Shown piece after piece: positions 6,815 to 14,139 of a stretch of 19,663 bases of DNA. Within the stretch, counting starts at the first letter, position 1. Every line of letters starts with the position of its first letter. The DNA lies in contig DNNV01000378.1 of assembly GCA_003497505.1 (NCBI GenBank), forward strand, positions 1-19,663, given 5' to 3'. The DNA is from Clostridiales bacterium. Lineage in GTDB: Bacteria > Bacillota > Clostridia > Tissierellales > Sedimentibacteraceae. Made by a program: the position numbers and the translations under genes. The notes under the pieces were generated by a model that was given only the letters and a program-made list of their open reading frames with translations, was not told the DNA's origin and did not search any database.

Positions 6815-7837
6815 TTATAAATCTGCAAGTTCTAAGTTTGGCAGTGCATTTAACGATGCATCCGCAAATTGCTTATGTAAATATTTATAATATGCTGCAC
6901 ATCCAATCATTGCCGCATTGTCAGTGCATAAAACAGGAGATGGTTTTGTAAATTTATAATTATGCTTCATGCATTCCTCCTGAAGAACTTCTCTCAATCT
7001 GGAGTTTGATGCAACTCCTCCTGCAAGAGCAATTATATCGCAATTTTTAAGCATTGCAGCCTTTACTGTCTTCATTGCAAGCACTTCCACCACTGCCTCC
7101 TGAAAGCTTGCGGCAACATCCTCCATGTTAACTTCCTCATTTTTCTGGCTACTGTTGTGGATATAATTTAATACTGCAGATTTCAGTCCACTGAAACTGA
7201 AATCCAACGTCTCATCGTCAATAACAACTCTTGGGAATTTTATTGCATTCTTATTTCCTGCTTTTGCAACCTTGTCAATGAGAGGCCCCCCCGGATACCC
7301 AAGTCCTATTGCCCTGGCAATTTTATCAAATGCTTCTCCGGCTGCGTCGTCTCTCGTCTTGCCAAGTATTTCGTATTTACCGTAATCTTTTACATACACA
7401 AGGTGCGTGTGCCCTCCTGATGCAACCATACATATGAACGGAGGCTCAAGCTCCTTATCCTCTATGAAATTTGCATTTATGTGGCCCTCAATGTGGTTCA
7501 CTGCAATGAGAGGCTTACCCCATGCATAGGAAAGACCCTTTGCAAAGTTCACTCCCACCAAAAGAGCTCCGACAAGTCCCGGGCCGTAGGTCACGGCTAT
7601 GGCATCTATTTCTTCGACGCTTACATTGGCTTCTGACAGCGCCTCTTCAACCACATCGTTTATGTTTTCAATATGCTTTCTAGATGCAACCTCCGGCACA
7701 ACTCCGCCGAATTCCTTGTGTATTTCGATCTGTGATGATATTATATTAGACAAAACATTTCTGCCGTTTTCAACAACAGCAGCAGCTGTTTCATCGCAGG
7801 ATGATTCTATTGCGAGTATAAGTATTTTATCCTTCAT
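6815..7837 (-). CDS. tsaD: tRNA N6-adenosine threonylcarbamoyltransferase
   Basis: TsaD (Kae1/Qri7/YgjD family) transfers the threonylcarbamoyl group to A37 of ANN-decoding tRNAs, working with TsaB and TsaE. The 340-residue length is typical. Seen: N-terminal [16 protein letters not shown]; the metal-binding HxxxH (His115, His119) in [50 protein letters not shown]; and the C-terminal DNAAMIG. The ATG at 7837 has GGAGGAAA just upstream and gives the canonical N-terminus, so the longer frame to 7873 is rejected. tsaB and tsaE are not next to it. It follows the ABC importer operon but has its own promoter, whose -35 lies inside that operon's terminator. Confidence 0.97.
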   Translation of the reverse strand: MKDKILILAIESSCDETAAAVVENGRNVLSNIISSQIEIHKEFGGVVPEVASRKHIENINDVVEEALSEANVSVEEIDAIAVTYGPGLVGALLVGVNFAKGLSYAWGKPLIAVNHIEGHINANFIEDKELEPPFICMVASGGHTHLVYVKDYGKYEILGKTRDDAAGEAFDKIARAIGLGYPGGPLIDKVAKAGNKNAIKFPRVVIDDETLDFSFSGLKSAVLNYIHNSSQKNEEVNMEDVAASFQEAVVEVLAMKTVKAAMLKNCDIIALAGGVASNSRLREVLQEECMKHNYKFTKPSPVLCTDNAAMIGCAAYYKYLHKQFADASLNALPNLELADL

Positions 7838-7861
7838 GGTTTCCTCCGTTTTACTGCCATG

Positions 7862-7890
7862 ATTATACCGCAAAAAAGAAGCTACGGCAA
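7862..7890 (-). promoter_or_regulatory. tsaD promoter embedded in the upstream terminator
   Basis: On the minus strand TTGCCG (7885-7890), a 17-base spacer and a perfect TATAAT (7862-7867) lie 25 bases ahead of the tsaD ATG. The -35 hexamer lies in the 3' arm of the terminator hairpin that closes the ABC importer operon. Confidence 0.6.
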
Positions 7891-7915
7891 ATAATTTTTG
7901 CTGCAGCTTCTTTTT
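7872..7915 (-). terminator. Terminator of the ABC importer operon
   Basis: On the minus strand an AGAAGCT/AGCTTCT stem extended by a partly paired GCAGCAAA/TTTGCCGT closes on a short AATTA loop and is followed by six T residues. It begins 12 bases after the stop of the last permease gene. A-rich flanks make it potentially bidirectional. Confidence 0.82.
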
Positions 7916-7927
7916 AATTAAATATAA

Positions 7928-9226
7928 TTACTCAATCACTTCTTTTCCTTTTACAAATGTTCTCCATACGTGAAGTCCAAGTGCGAGACCTATAACACCG
8001 TATACCATGAATGTTCTGAAATATTCTCCCAGCAATGCATTACCAAATAGTGAAAGTCCTATTTCAGGGGACATTATAAACATTGAGTTAAACAATAGAG
8101 TCCCCAATATTGCATGTCTTATATTCGCTTTTTGCGTTGATGCCCCTCCAACAAGAAGTGCAGCAACTGAGAACATACCAATTTGTGTATGTGCTCCGTA
8201 GGTATTCAGTGTTCCCATGTTCTGCAGGTACATAATCTGACCCCAGGCTGCCAGTACAGTTGACATAATTGTAGCTATTATTCTTGTCCTGTCCACATTT
8301 ATACCTGAAACCTCGGCAATGTGCTGACTTTGCCCAACACTTCTGAAATCTTGTCCCAGTTTTGTTTTCAGTATTTTTTCGTTGAATATACAAAGTGCTA
8401 TAATGAATACACCTATTACAACCGGAACCTTTCTTACCATCATGAGGCTTGATTTCGTAACTATGGCATGTATGCTTATCCCGATAAGTATAAGGCATAT
8501 CACCGAATTGATAAGTGTGGTATTTTTCTGACCAATGAAAGTTGCTTTATTTTTATTGCGAACATATCTAAATACCTGAAGCAATAGCACTGCTGCAGCC
8601 ACAAGAAGAATTGCCCACATAAATGGAATTTCCATTATTTTATCAAGGGCATACTTCAATCCGCCATCCTCAACCTTAACCAAGTCTACAGTCATTCTCA
8701 CGCCTACACCGTCAGGCTTAATCATAGGATGATCAGCAGGAACCTTAATTATTACCCCCACTGCAAACAGGAAGATAAATTGATAAATACCGTTGGCAAA
8801 ATACCCAACTATAAGGCTGGCTATCATTTCCTGTCCTCTTGTTTTGTTGTACAGAATTCCTGTAAGGTATCCGGCAAATGCCGCTATAGGGAATGCTATG
8901 AGGAAAGTCAGAAACATTCCCGAAACTCCACCCATATCAAAATATCTCACTATCGCTATGGCAATCTGACCTGCCATTGCACCTACAACTATACCAAAGT
9001 TCAGCCCGAGACCTGCCACAACAGGTATTATAAGCGAAAGAACAAGGAATGCATTTCTGAAGAACCTGCTTGAAAGCTCTGTCAGAAAGAAGTTCATTGT
9101 AACTCCGTCGGAAACCACAAAACCAAATATAGTAAATGCGATAAATATCAATGTAACTATATTATCTGCAACCCATGATGAACCGCTTTTACTCTTTAAT
9201 CTTTCTCCCGTATATGCATTATTCAT
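7928..9226 (-). CDS. ABC transporter permease 2 (BMP/ribose-type, BPD_transp_2 family)
   Basis: A 432-residue integral membrane protein with about ten hydrophobic helices, the second permease of the importer. Sequence such as VVAGLGLNFGIVVGAMAGQIAIAI, AGYLTGILYNKTRGQEMIASLIVGYF and QHIAEVSGINVDRTRIIATIMSTVLAAWGQIMY, then LLVGGASTQKANIRHAILGT, has the LivH/RbsC/YufQ-type pattern. It includes the cytoplasmic loop (AEVSGI followed by a basic helix) that couples to the ATPase. The first 18 residues are polar and basic. Its ATG overlaps the stop of permease 1 by one base (TAATG), with GGAGG located in the end of that gene, so the two are translationally coupled. It is the last gene of the operon, closed by the terminator at 7872-7915. 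The substrate is unknown. Confidence 0.9.
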   Translation of the reverse strand: MNNAYTGERLKSKSGSSWVADNIVTLIFIAFTIFGFVVSDGVTMNFFLTELSSRFFRNAFLVLSLIIPVVAGLGLNFGIVVGAMAGQIAIAIVRYFDMGGVSGMFLTFLIAFPIAAFAGYLTGILYNKTRGQEMIASLIVGYFANGIYQFIFLFAVGVIIKVPADHPMIKPDGVGVRMTVDLVKVEDGGLKYALDKIMEIPFMWAILLVAAAVLLLQVFRYVRNKNKATFIGQKNTTLINSVICLILIGISIHAIVTKSSLMMVRKVPVVIGVFIIALCIFNEKILKTKLGQDFRSVGQSQHIAEVSGINVDRTRIIATIMSTVLAAWGQIMYLQNMGTLNTYGAHTQIGMFSVAALLVGGASTQKANIRHAILGTLLFNSMFIMSPEIGLSLFGNALLGEYFRTFMVYGVIGLALGLHVWRTFVKGKEVIE

Positions 9227-10284
9227 TATTTGCCGCCTCCTACCTGTGTTAAAGCGTATAGGATTATACCGTTCTGTATAACCATACGCATTATTTCTGA
9301 AAGGTCTGTGCCTTCAAACAGCTGATTTGCAACCGGAAGAGCCGTAGTAAGAAGTCCCTGGAATATGAATACTCCTATTATTACATGGGAAACCTTGGCA
9401 CGTGATGCTGTAGCTCCGCCTATTAAAATTGCCGCTACCGCCGGAAACGCCATCATCAGTGGAGCATTGTAGAGCTGCGTATATCCATAACCTTGGGAAT
9501 AAACGATTATTCCGATTGCTCCCAATACATTGGACAAAACATTTGCTTTAATTCTGTTTCTGTCTATATTTATACCTGAAGCTTGTGCAAACCTTGGGTT
9601 AATACCTCCGGCAGATATTGCAACACCTGATTTAGACCTGAAGTACAGCCACACTATCAGGCAGCAAAGAAAGAATACTAGTAACATACCTGTTGGTATT
9701 GTCATGCCCTTAACAGTAAAGCTCATGAAGTTGCTCAGTATCTGTGCTCCTCCAACTGCATCAAGCTGTATAGTTTCTCTTAATCCTTTTCCCATAAACC
9801 ATCCCATTTTAGGGCTTGAAAATGGAATCATAAGCCATGCAAGACACATAATAGCCGCACTGGAGAATCCCGTATATGTTGCTATAGTCATTTCAGAGCC
9901 CTTAACAGAATTTAAAAGCTTTCCATACAAATACCCTGTAACGATAGCAAATGCGATTGCCATTGCAACTGATACAAAAAGCCATGACGCTCCTGTAAAT
10001 CCGAATTCAACAGACAGCACCATTGCAAACAGCCCGCATTCAATTCCTATAGGAAGTGCGAAGTTCGGTCCGGTTCCAGATTGAATTGATGGAACCATAG
10101 CAAGTACCAGTATACCGTTCATCCCGGCACGCTTTATGGTATCACTCATAAGTGTAACCATGGAAATGTCCAGCATCCCGCCGATAATCAAAACAATAAT
10201 CCAAAATGATCCTATAATTAGGGTTGGTAGTCCGATTTTATTTACTATATCCTTAAAACCGTGTTTTTCTTTTACTTCAACCAT
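9226..10284 (-). CDS. ABC transporter permease 1 (BMP/ribose-type, BPD_transp_2 family)
   Basis: A 352-residue membrane protein with many hydrophobic helices, paralogous to the next gene. It has the same family landmarks: VPSIQSGTGPNFALPIGIECG near the N-terminus, GYLYGKLLNSVKGSEMTIATYTG in the middle, and FAQASGINIDRNRIKANVLSNVLGAIG then ILIGGATASRAKVSHVIIG for ATPase coupling. Two dissimilar permeases forming a heterodimer is the rule for BMP-type nucleoside and related importers. Its ATG overlaps the ATPase stop by one base (TAATG) and is preceded by GGGAGTGA, so translation is coupled to the upstream ATPase gene. The substrate cannot be read from the permease. Confidence 0.9.
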   Translation of the reverse strand: MVEVKEKHGFKDIVNKIGLPTLIIGSFWIIVLIIGGMLDISMVTLMSDTIKRAGMNGILVLAMVPSIQSGTGPNFALPIGIECGLFAMVLSVEFGFTGASWLFVSVAMAIAFAIVTGYLYGKLLNSVKGSEMTIATYTGFSSAAIMCLAWLMIPFSSPKMGWFMGKGLRETIQLDAVGGAQILSNFMSFTVKGMTIPTGMLLVFFLCCLIVWLYFRSKSGVAISAGGINPRFAQASGINIDRNRIKANVLSNVLGAIGIIVYSQGYGYTQLYNAPLMMAFPAVAAILIGGATASRAKVSHVIIGVFIFQGLLTTALPVANQLFEGTDLSEIMRMVIQNGIILYALTQVGGGK

Positions 10285-11879
10285 TATACTTCACTCCCTT
10301 CAGCATTATGTGAGCTTCCCGACATCATGAGGCCGAACTCGGCATCCTGTGCATCAGGAGGAAGGACTCCCGCAACCTTGCCTTCACATATTATAACGAT
10401 ACGGTCGCATATACTTCTGAGCTCTGCAAGCTCAGATGAAGTCATTACAATGGTCATTCCGTATTCCTCGTTTAATTGCTTAAGCAAATCAAGCACTAAT
10501 TTTTTAGCACCTATATCTATACCTCTTGTAGGCTCAGATACCAAAAGAAGCTGAGGATTTAAAGTAAGCGCTCTTGCAACGCATACCTTCTGCTGGTTTC
10601 CTCCGCTGAGCCTTCCTGCCTTCTGCAGTGGTGACGTACATCTTATATCAAGATCCTTTATCATCTTCTTGGCATGCTGTCTGATTTTTGTAGAATCAAT
10701 AAATCCAAAAGGACCTACTTTTATCAAAAAGTCATTTCTTGTCTGCATTGCCGAAAATACTATATTGCCCTCTATGGACTCATCCAGAAGGAGACCAACA
10801 CCCTTTCTGTCCTCGCTCACAAACGCAAGCCCTGACTGAATTGCAGCCTTTGCATCGTTTAACTGAAGCTTTTCTCCGTTAAATGCAACCTCGCCCCTTG
10901 AAGAATAAATTCCCATAAGCCCGTTTGCAATTCCAAGCTTGCCTTGTCCCGCCAAACCGCCTATTCCTACTATTTCTCCCTTTTTAACCTCTAAATCCAC
11001 GCCCTTAACCTTTTCTCCCGGCATGGAAACATGTAAATCCTTTATGCTTAAAATACTTTCATCGCTTGTGTCCTTATTTTTTGAATCAACTCTTTCGATG
11101 GAAATCTTTCTTCCTACCATAAGCTGCGCAATTTCAAATTTGTCTGTTTCCTTTATGGGCTTCGTCGCCACATGCTCTCCATCTCTTAGAACAACAACCT
11201 TGTCCGCAACCTCTATAATTTCATCAAGTCTGTGACTAATAAATATAATTCCAATTCCCTTTTGGGATAATTTCTTTATGGCTATGAGAAGGTTTTTAGC
11301 TTCGGCCTCAGCCAATACTGCTGTAGGCTCGTCAAACACTAATATTTTAATTCCTTCCTTATCTATTTCCCTAGCAATTTCAATGAACTGCATATGTCCA
11401 ACAGGCAATCCTGCCACAGGCAGAAATTCATCTATGTTCATATCGAGAACATCCAGTGCGCTTCGTGCATCCCGGTTCATCTTTTCAAAGTCCAGTGACT
11501 CAAGCCTTTTTCCCAATATCATACTTACCGGATTAGCCTTTGTTATTTCTCTGTTCAGCTTAATGTTTTCTGTAATTGTAAATCCCGGAACAAGCATAAA
11601 CTCCTGATGAACCATTCCTATACCGTAAGCCATGGCATCATGAGGAGTTTTGATATTTGCTTTTTCACCTTCAATTTCAATTGTTCCTTCATAGCCTCCG
11701 GTTGTGTGAATAACCGGCATACCAAAAAGTATGTTCATCAACGTTGACTTGCCGGCTCCGTTTTCACCGATGAGGGCAAGTATTTCACCTTTTTTTAGCT
11801 CAATGTTTATATCTTTCAATACCCTGTTGCCGGAGTATTCCTTTGAAACATTTTTTAAGCTTAGAAGGTTATCGCTCAT
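10284..11879 (-). CDS. ABC importer ATPase with two fused cassettes (BMP/ribose type)
   Basis: A 531-residue protein with two ATP-binding cassettes, as in RbsA, MglA and YufO. Cassette 1 has a canonical Walker A GENGAGKST (38-46), Walker B ILVFDEPTAVL and H-loop FISHRLDE. Its signature reads LPVGHMQFIEIA, a variant of the family's LSVGxxQ. Cassette 2 has the degenerate Walker A GLAGQGKLG, a good signature LSGGNQQKV and Walker B LLLVSEPTRGID, where Ser replaces the usual Asp. This asymmetry, one good nucleotide site and one degenerate site, is typical of the subfamily. AGGAGG lies just ahead of the ATG. The gene sits downstream of the lipoprotein gene, separated by a probable attenuator (11916-11963), and upstream of two overlapping permease genes. 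Confidence 0.94.
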   Translation of the reverse strand: MSDNLLSLKNVSKEYSGNRVLKDINIELKKGEILALIGENGAGKSTLMNILFGMPVIHTTGGYEGTIEIEGEKANIKTPHDAMAYGIGMVHQEFMLVPGFTITENIKLNREITKANPVSMILGKRLESLDFEKMNRDARSALDVLDMNIDEFLPVAGLPVGHMQFIEIAREIDKEGIKILVFDEPTAVLAEAEAKNLLIAIKKLSQKGIGIIFISHRLDEIIEVADKVVVLRDGEHVATKPIKETDKFEIAQLMVGRKISIERVDSKNKDTSDESILSIKDLHVSMPGEKVKGVDLEVKKGEIVGIGGLAGQGKLGIANGLMGIYSSRGEVAFNGEKLQLNDAKAAIQSGLAFVSEDRKGVGLLLDESIEGNIVFSAMQTRNDFLIKVGPFGFIDSTKIRQHAKKMIKDLDIRCTSPLQKAGRLSGGNQQKVCVARALTLNPQLLLVSEPTRGIDIGAKKLVLDLLKQLNEEYGMTIVMTSSELAELRSICDRIVIICEGKVAGVLPPDAQDAEFGLMMSGSSHNAEGSEV

Positions 11880-11915
11880 TTTTACCTCCTGTTATTGCAT
11901 AATTGTATATTTCGT

Positions 11916-11963
11916 AAAAAGGAATGTATCGGAAGTTCATCAAAAGAAATTCCGAAACATCCC
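11916..11963 (-). terminator. Probable attenuating terminator between lipoprotein and ATPase genes
   Basis: On the minus strand a 14-bp stem with one mismatch and one G-T pair (arms at 11950-11963 and 11921-11934) is followed directly by five T residues (11916-11920). It lies about 24 bases after the lipoprotein stop and ahead of the ATPase ribosome binding site. Partial termination here would yield more binding protein than transporter, a common arrangement in importer operons. No separate promoter for the ATPase gene is obvious. Confidence 0.7.
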
Positions 11964-11986
11964 TTAATCTCTTAACAAATATTATA

Positions 11987-13219
11987 TTATAATATGTGCT
12001 CTTCTCCGTACAGCAAGAAGTCCATCATTATCAATCTGAATGTAGGATACTCAGTTGAGCCTTCTGCATATGGAGTTGTTTTAACACTAATGCCATTAGC
12101 ATACTCGGTCATCAATTGTTCTAAAACAGCTGTATCAACAGCATCTTTTGAAACTTCGCCGTTAATCCATTTAACAGCATATTCACTACCTGCTATTGTA
12201 TTCATCATAGCTACAGGTACCGGCCATGTTGCAAATCTTCCTAAAACTCCGCCTTCTTTAAGCTTCTTTGCAGTTTCGCTTATAACATTAGCCATTGCGT
12301 CAACAGTATATCCTGTTGCTTCAATACCCAATGCTGATGGATATCCATGGTATGGTGACGGACAGCATGGTTGAGGATATATTGCTCCGGCATCATATGT
12401 AGCCTTAATCAGCGGTGTCTGCATTGCACAGTTTGTTGAGAAGAATGCAGTATCCTTTCCGTATTTTTCTACCATCTTAGGAACGTCTTCAAGAATGAAA
12501 AGCTGTGCTCCCGGTACTCCTGCATCCCCTGTTGGGTCTGGAGCTGTAGCATCAACAAATTTTATTCCTATTTCATCACATTTAGCCTTCATAAGGTCTC
12601 TTCTTGCAGCTAGCATAACAACTGACATGTGTCTTGGGAACGAATAGTGAACAAATGTCTTTGCTCCCATTAATTTCGCCTGCTCAGGAATAGTATTACC
12701 CATACCTAATTCGTCAGGCTGAAGAATCAAGTTTGCTCTTGCTGCAACATCAGGAGGATTTTCCTGCGGTGTACAATACACTATGAACATATCATCGCGA
12801 GTTTCCAGCAATTTATCAACTGCAGCGTTTGTTCCAGGAACAGCCTGATTAATAATCAATGCTTTAACTTCCGGATCAGATCCTATTTTGGAAATTATAC
12901 TGATCATTTGCTCTTGTTCTGTCATGAAGTTGTCCGGCCATAAAACATGCATTACTTTCTTTTCGCCGTATCTCTCCACCATTTCCTGTGCAGAACGATA
13001 CTCTTCTTCATTTTGTGAAAGAGTATTTGTAACTATAGCAATCTTTCCCGCGAATGCTTCATTGCCTGATGCAGGTGCTTCAGTTTTCGGTGCTTCAGTT
13101 TTCGGTGCATCGGTTGGTGTTTCTGCAGGTTTTTGTGCCGGAGCTTCCGCTGGCTTGCTGCATGCGCCTAAACTAAAAACCATAATAAGTACTAATAATA
13201 GACTTATAACTTTTTTCAT
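11987..13219 (-). CDS. DUF3798-like substrate-binding lipoprotein of the ABC importer
   Basis: A 410-residue secreted lipoprotein. Residues 1-19 form a signal peptide (MKKVISLLLVLIMVFSLGA) with lipobox LGAC and acylated Cys20. A Pro/Ala/Glu/Thr-rich linker with a duplicated APKTE unit runs to about residue 52. A type-1 periplasmic-binding-protein-like domain follows (GKIAIVTNTLSQNEEEY, then VLWPDNFMTEQEQM, then ALIINQAVPGTNAAVDKL). I recognise the later part (VHYSFPRHMSVVMLAARRDLM and the Cys-rich QPCCPSPYHGYPS) as the DUF3798 group, recalled rather than searched. The function of that group is not established, but its position heading a BMP-type transporter operon points to solute capture. 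AGGAGG precedes the ATG. The promoter is a perfect consensus, and operator-like palindromes lie further upstream. Confidence 0.88.
   Translation of the reverse strand: MKKVISLLLVLIMVFSLGACSKPAEAPAQKPAETPTDAPKTEAPKTEAPASGNEAFAGKIAIVTNTLSQNEEEYRSAQEMVERYGEKKVMHVLWPDNFMTEQEQMISIISKIGSDPEVKALIINQAVPGTNAAVDKLLETRDDMFIVYCTPQENPPDVAARANLILQPDELGMGNTIPEQAKLMGAKTFVHYSFPRHMSVVMLAARRDLMKAKCDEIGIKFVDATAPDPTGDAGVPGAQLFILEDVPKMVEKYGKDTAFFSTNCAMQTPLIKATYDAGAIYPQPCCPSPYHGYPSALGIEATGYTVDAMANVISETAKKLKEGGVLGRFATWPVPVAMMNTIAGSEYAVKWINGEVSKDAVDTAVLEQLMTEYANGISVKTTPYAEGSTEYPTFRLIMMDFLLYGEEHIL
13074..13108 (-). repeat. 15-bp tandem repeat in the lipoprotein linker
   Basis: Two exact 15-base units (13074-13088 and 13089-13103) plus a five-base partial third encode the repeated linker APKTE in the lipoprotein. 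Being in-frame, the repeat can change linker length by slippage without breaking the gene. Confidence 0.85.
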
Positions 13220-13259
13220 TTTGTCCCTCCTAATTTAATTAAAAATATTACCTTGCTAT

Positions 13260-13288
13260 ATTATAATTGAATATATATTAATTGTCAA
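13260..13288 (-). promoter_or_regulatory. Perfect consensus promoter of the ABC importer operon
   Basis: On the minus strand TTGACA (13283-13288), exactly 17 bases and TATAAT (13260-13265), 40 bases ahead of the lipoprotein ATG. Both hexamers are perfect, implying a strong promoter that probably needs repression or is constitutively high. Confidence 0.88.
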
Positions 13289-13349
13289 ATAGTTATTAGC
13301 TTGTTTATTTATTCCATAACTGAAAAAATAGCCTATTTTTGCATTTTCA

Positions 13350-13363
13350 TGAAAACGATTTTC
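13350..13363 (+). promoter_or_regulatory. LacI/CcpA-type operator-like palindrome, site 1
   Basis: TGAAAACGATTTTC matches 12 of 14 positions of the cre consensus (TGWAANCGNTNWCA) and is itself an odd-length palindrome about a central CG. It lies roughly 100 bases upstream of the predicted start of the ABC importer transcript. Confidence 0.5.
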
Positions 13364-13420
13364 GCCTTAGTATGTTTATTTTTTTAAAAAATACGACATA
13401 AAGTTTTATTATTTTTGTAG

Positions 13421-13434
13421 GAATATCGTTTTCA
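13421..13434 (-). promoter_or_regulatory. LacI/CcpA-type operator-like palindrome, site 2
   Basis: On the minus strand TGAAAACGATATTC, also 12 of 14 to the cre consensus and nearly identical to site 1, in inverted orientation. The centres are 71 bases apart. The rest of 13289-13538 is very AT-rich and shows nothing else I can name. Confidence 0.5.
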
Positions 13435-13538
13435 AGCCAATTTTCATCAGCAGACAAAATATGGGCTTTGTTTCTATTTCTAAAACACATTTATATTTTT
13501 ATTTAACTTTACGCATAATTATTTTATAATTTAATAAC

Positions 13539-13559
13539 GGAGGCAGCTCGTGCGCCTCC
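13539..13559 (-). terminator. Hairpin after the 105-residue gene
   Basis: GGAGGC/GCCTCC plus an inner GC/GC pair with one bulged base and a TCGT-type loop starts 10 bases after the stop of the small gene. The tail on the minus strand (GTTATTAAATT) is only weakly T-rich, so termination strength is uncertain. Confidence 0.6.
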
Positions 13560-13569
13560 ATCTCCAATT

Positions 13570-13887
13570 TTATTTCAGACCTTCAAGAAACTTCTTCATT
13601 TTTTTCTTTTGCTCCGGATTTAAAAACATCTCAAAATTCTTGAGATCCTGAATTTTTTTGTTATATTCCTCCTCTCCGTACTGCTCTTTCAATTTTTCAC
13701 CCATATTTTTGGCATCGCGCAGAATTTCATCCTCAGTCTTGCCTTTATATTTCTCCTGAAACTCTTTAAACTGCTTATTATTTATAAAATCATTCACCTT
13801 TTTATCATTCGCTACAGTTTTAAACTCCTTACTTTCCTTAACTTTATTTAATTCATTGTCGTCAAAGCTCTTAAAAAATTTAGACAT
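13570..13887 (-). CDS. Small charged helical protein of unknown function
   Basis: A 105-residue protein with no signal peptide, membrane segment or recognised domain. It is rich in Lys, Glu, Asp and Asn and looks almost wholly helical (FKTVANDKKVNDFINNKQF, FQEKYKGKTEDEILRDAK, LNPEQKKKMKKFLEGLK), with aromatic residues (mostly Phe) spaced through the chain. The pattern suggests a small soluble helical bundle. GGAGG about 8 bases ahead of the ATG supports the start. It is divergent from the 299-residue Asn-rich gene, and the second two-hairpin repeat lies between them with hairpin A about 60 bases upstream of this ATG, as in the ABC-F gene. I do not recognise the family. Confidence 0.8.
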   Translation of the reverse strand: MSKFFKSFDDNELNKVKESKEFKTVANDKKVNDFINNKQFKEFQEKYKGKTEDEILRDAKNMGEKLKEQYGEEEYNKKIQDLKNFEMFLNPEQKKKMKKFLEGLK

Positions 13888-13946
13888 TCCAATACCTCCA
13901 TTTCATATTACATAATATGCCGACATTATAAATTAGATTACAATAT

Positions 13947-14048
13947 AATACTAATTCGCATTAAATCAGTTCCTTTGAAGCGAATTAGTATATAATGTTT
14001 TCCTATGCTGCGGACAAATATTTGTCCGCATTTTTAAATTAAAACAGT
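13947..14048 (-). repeat. Two-hairpin dispersed repeat, copy 2
   Basis: Same family as 4661-4757, reverse orientation in the window. Hairpin A has arms ATACTAATTCGC (13948-13959) and GCGAATTAGTAT (13980-13991) around a 20-base loop. Compared with copy 1 one stem pair has changed on both sides (C-G to T-A), so pairing is kept, and the loop differs at only two of 20 positions. Hairpin B keeps a 22-base perfect palindrome at 14009-14030 (half-site TGCGGACAAAT), but its outer arms are degraded (TTTTAATT instead of TTTCCTAT). The order B-A-gene is kept relative to the 105-residue gene on the minus strand. Confidence 0.85.
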
Positions 14049-14056
14049 ATAATTTG

Positions 14057-14092
14057 CCGCTTCAAAGCATTTAAGTGTAACATAATGCGATT
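14057..14092 (+). repeat. Degenerate hairpin-A-like segment
   Basis: CCGCTTCAAAG, then TAATGCG-ATT, resembles hairpin A of the two-hairpin repeat in the plus orientation, ahead of the Asn-rich gene. The stem is largely lost; only a small GCATT/AATGC pairing remains. It may be a decayed third element or chance similarity. Confidence 0.3.
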
Positions 14093-14139
14093 CGCCGAAT
14101 AGAATGTAATATTAAATATGTATATAAGAAGGTGATATT

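Noticed and set aside
7838..7873. Longer tsaD start at 7873
   Set aside because: It runs through the tsaD promoter; the 7837 start has GGAGGAAA and the canonical N-terminus.
9530..10084. Plus-strand 184-residue open frame
   Set aside because: Antisense to the permease gene, whose membrane helices and overlaps are unmistakable.
4661..14048. CRISPR array or insertion-sequence ends made of the hairpin repeats
   Set aside because: Only two copies 9 kb apart, no spacer periodicity, no transposase and nothing mobile-gene-like between them.
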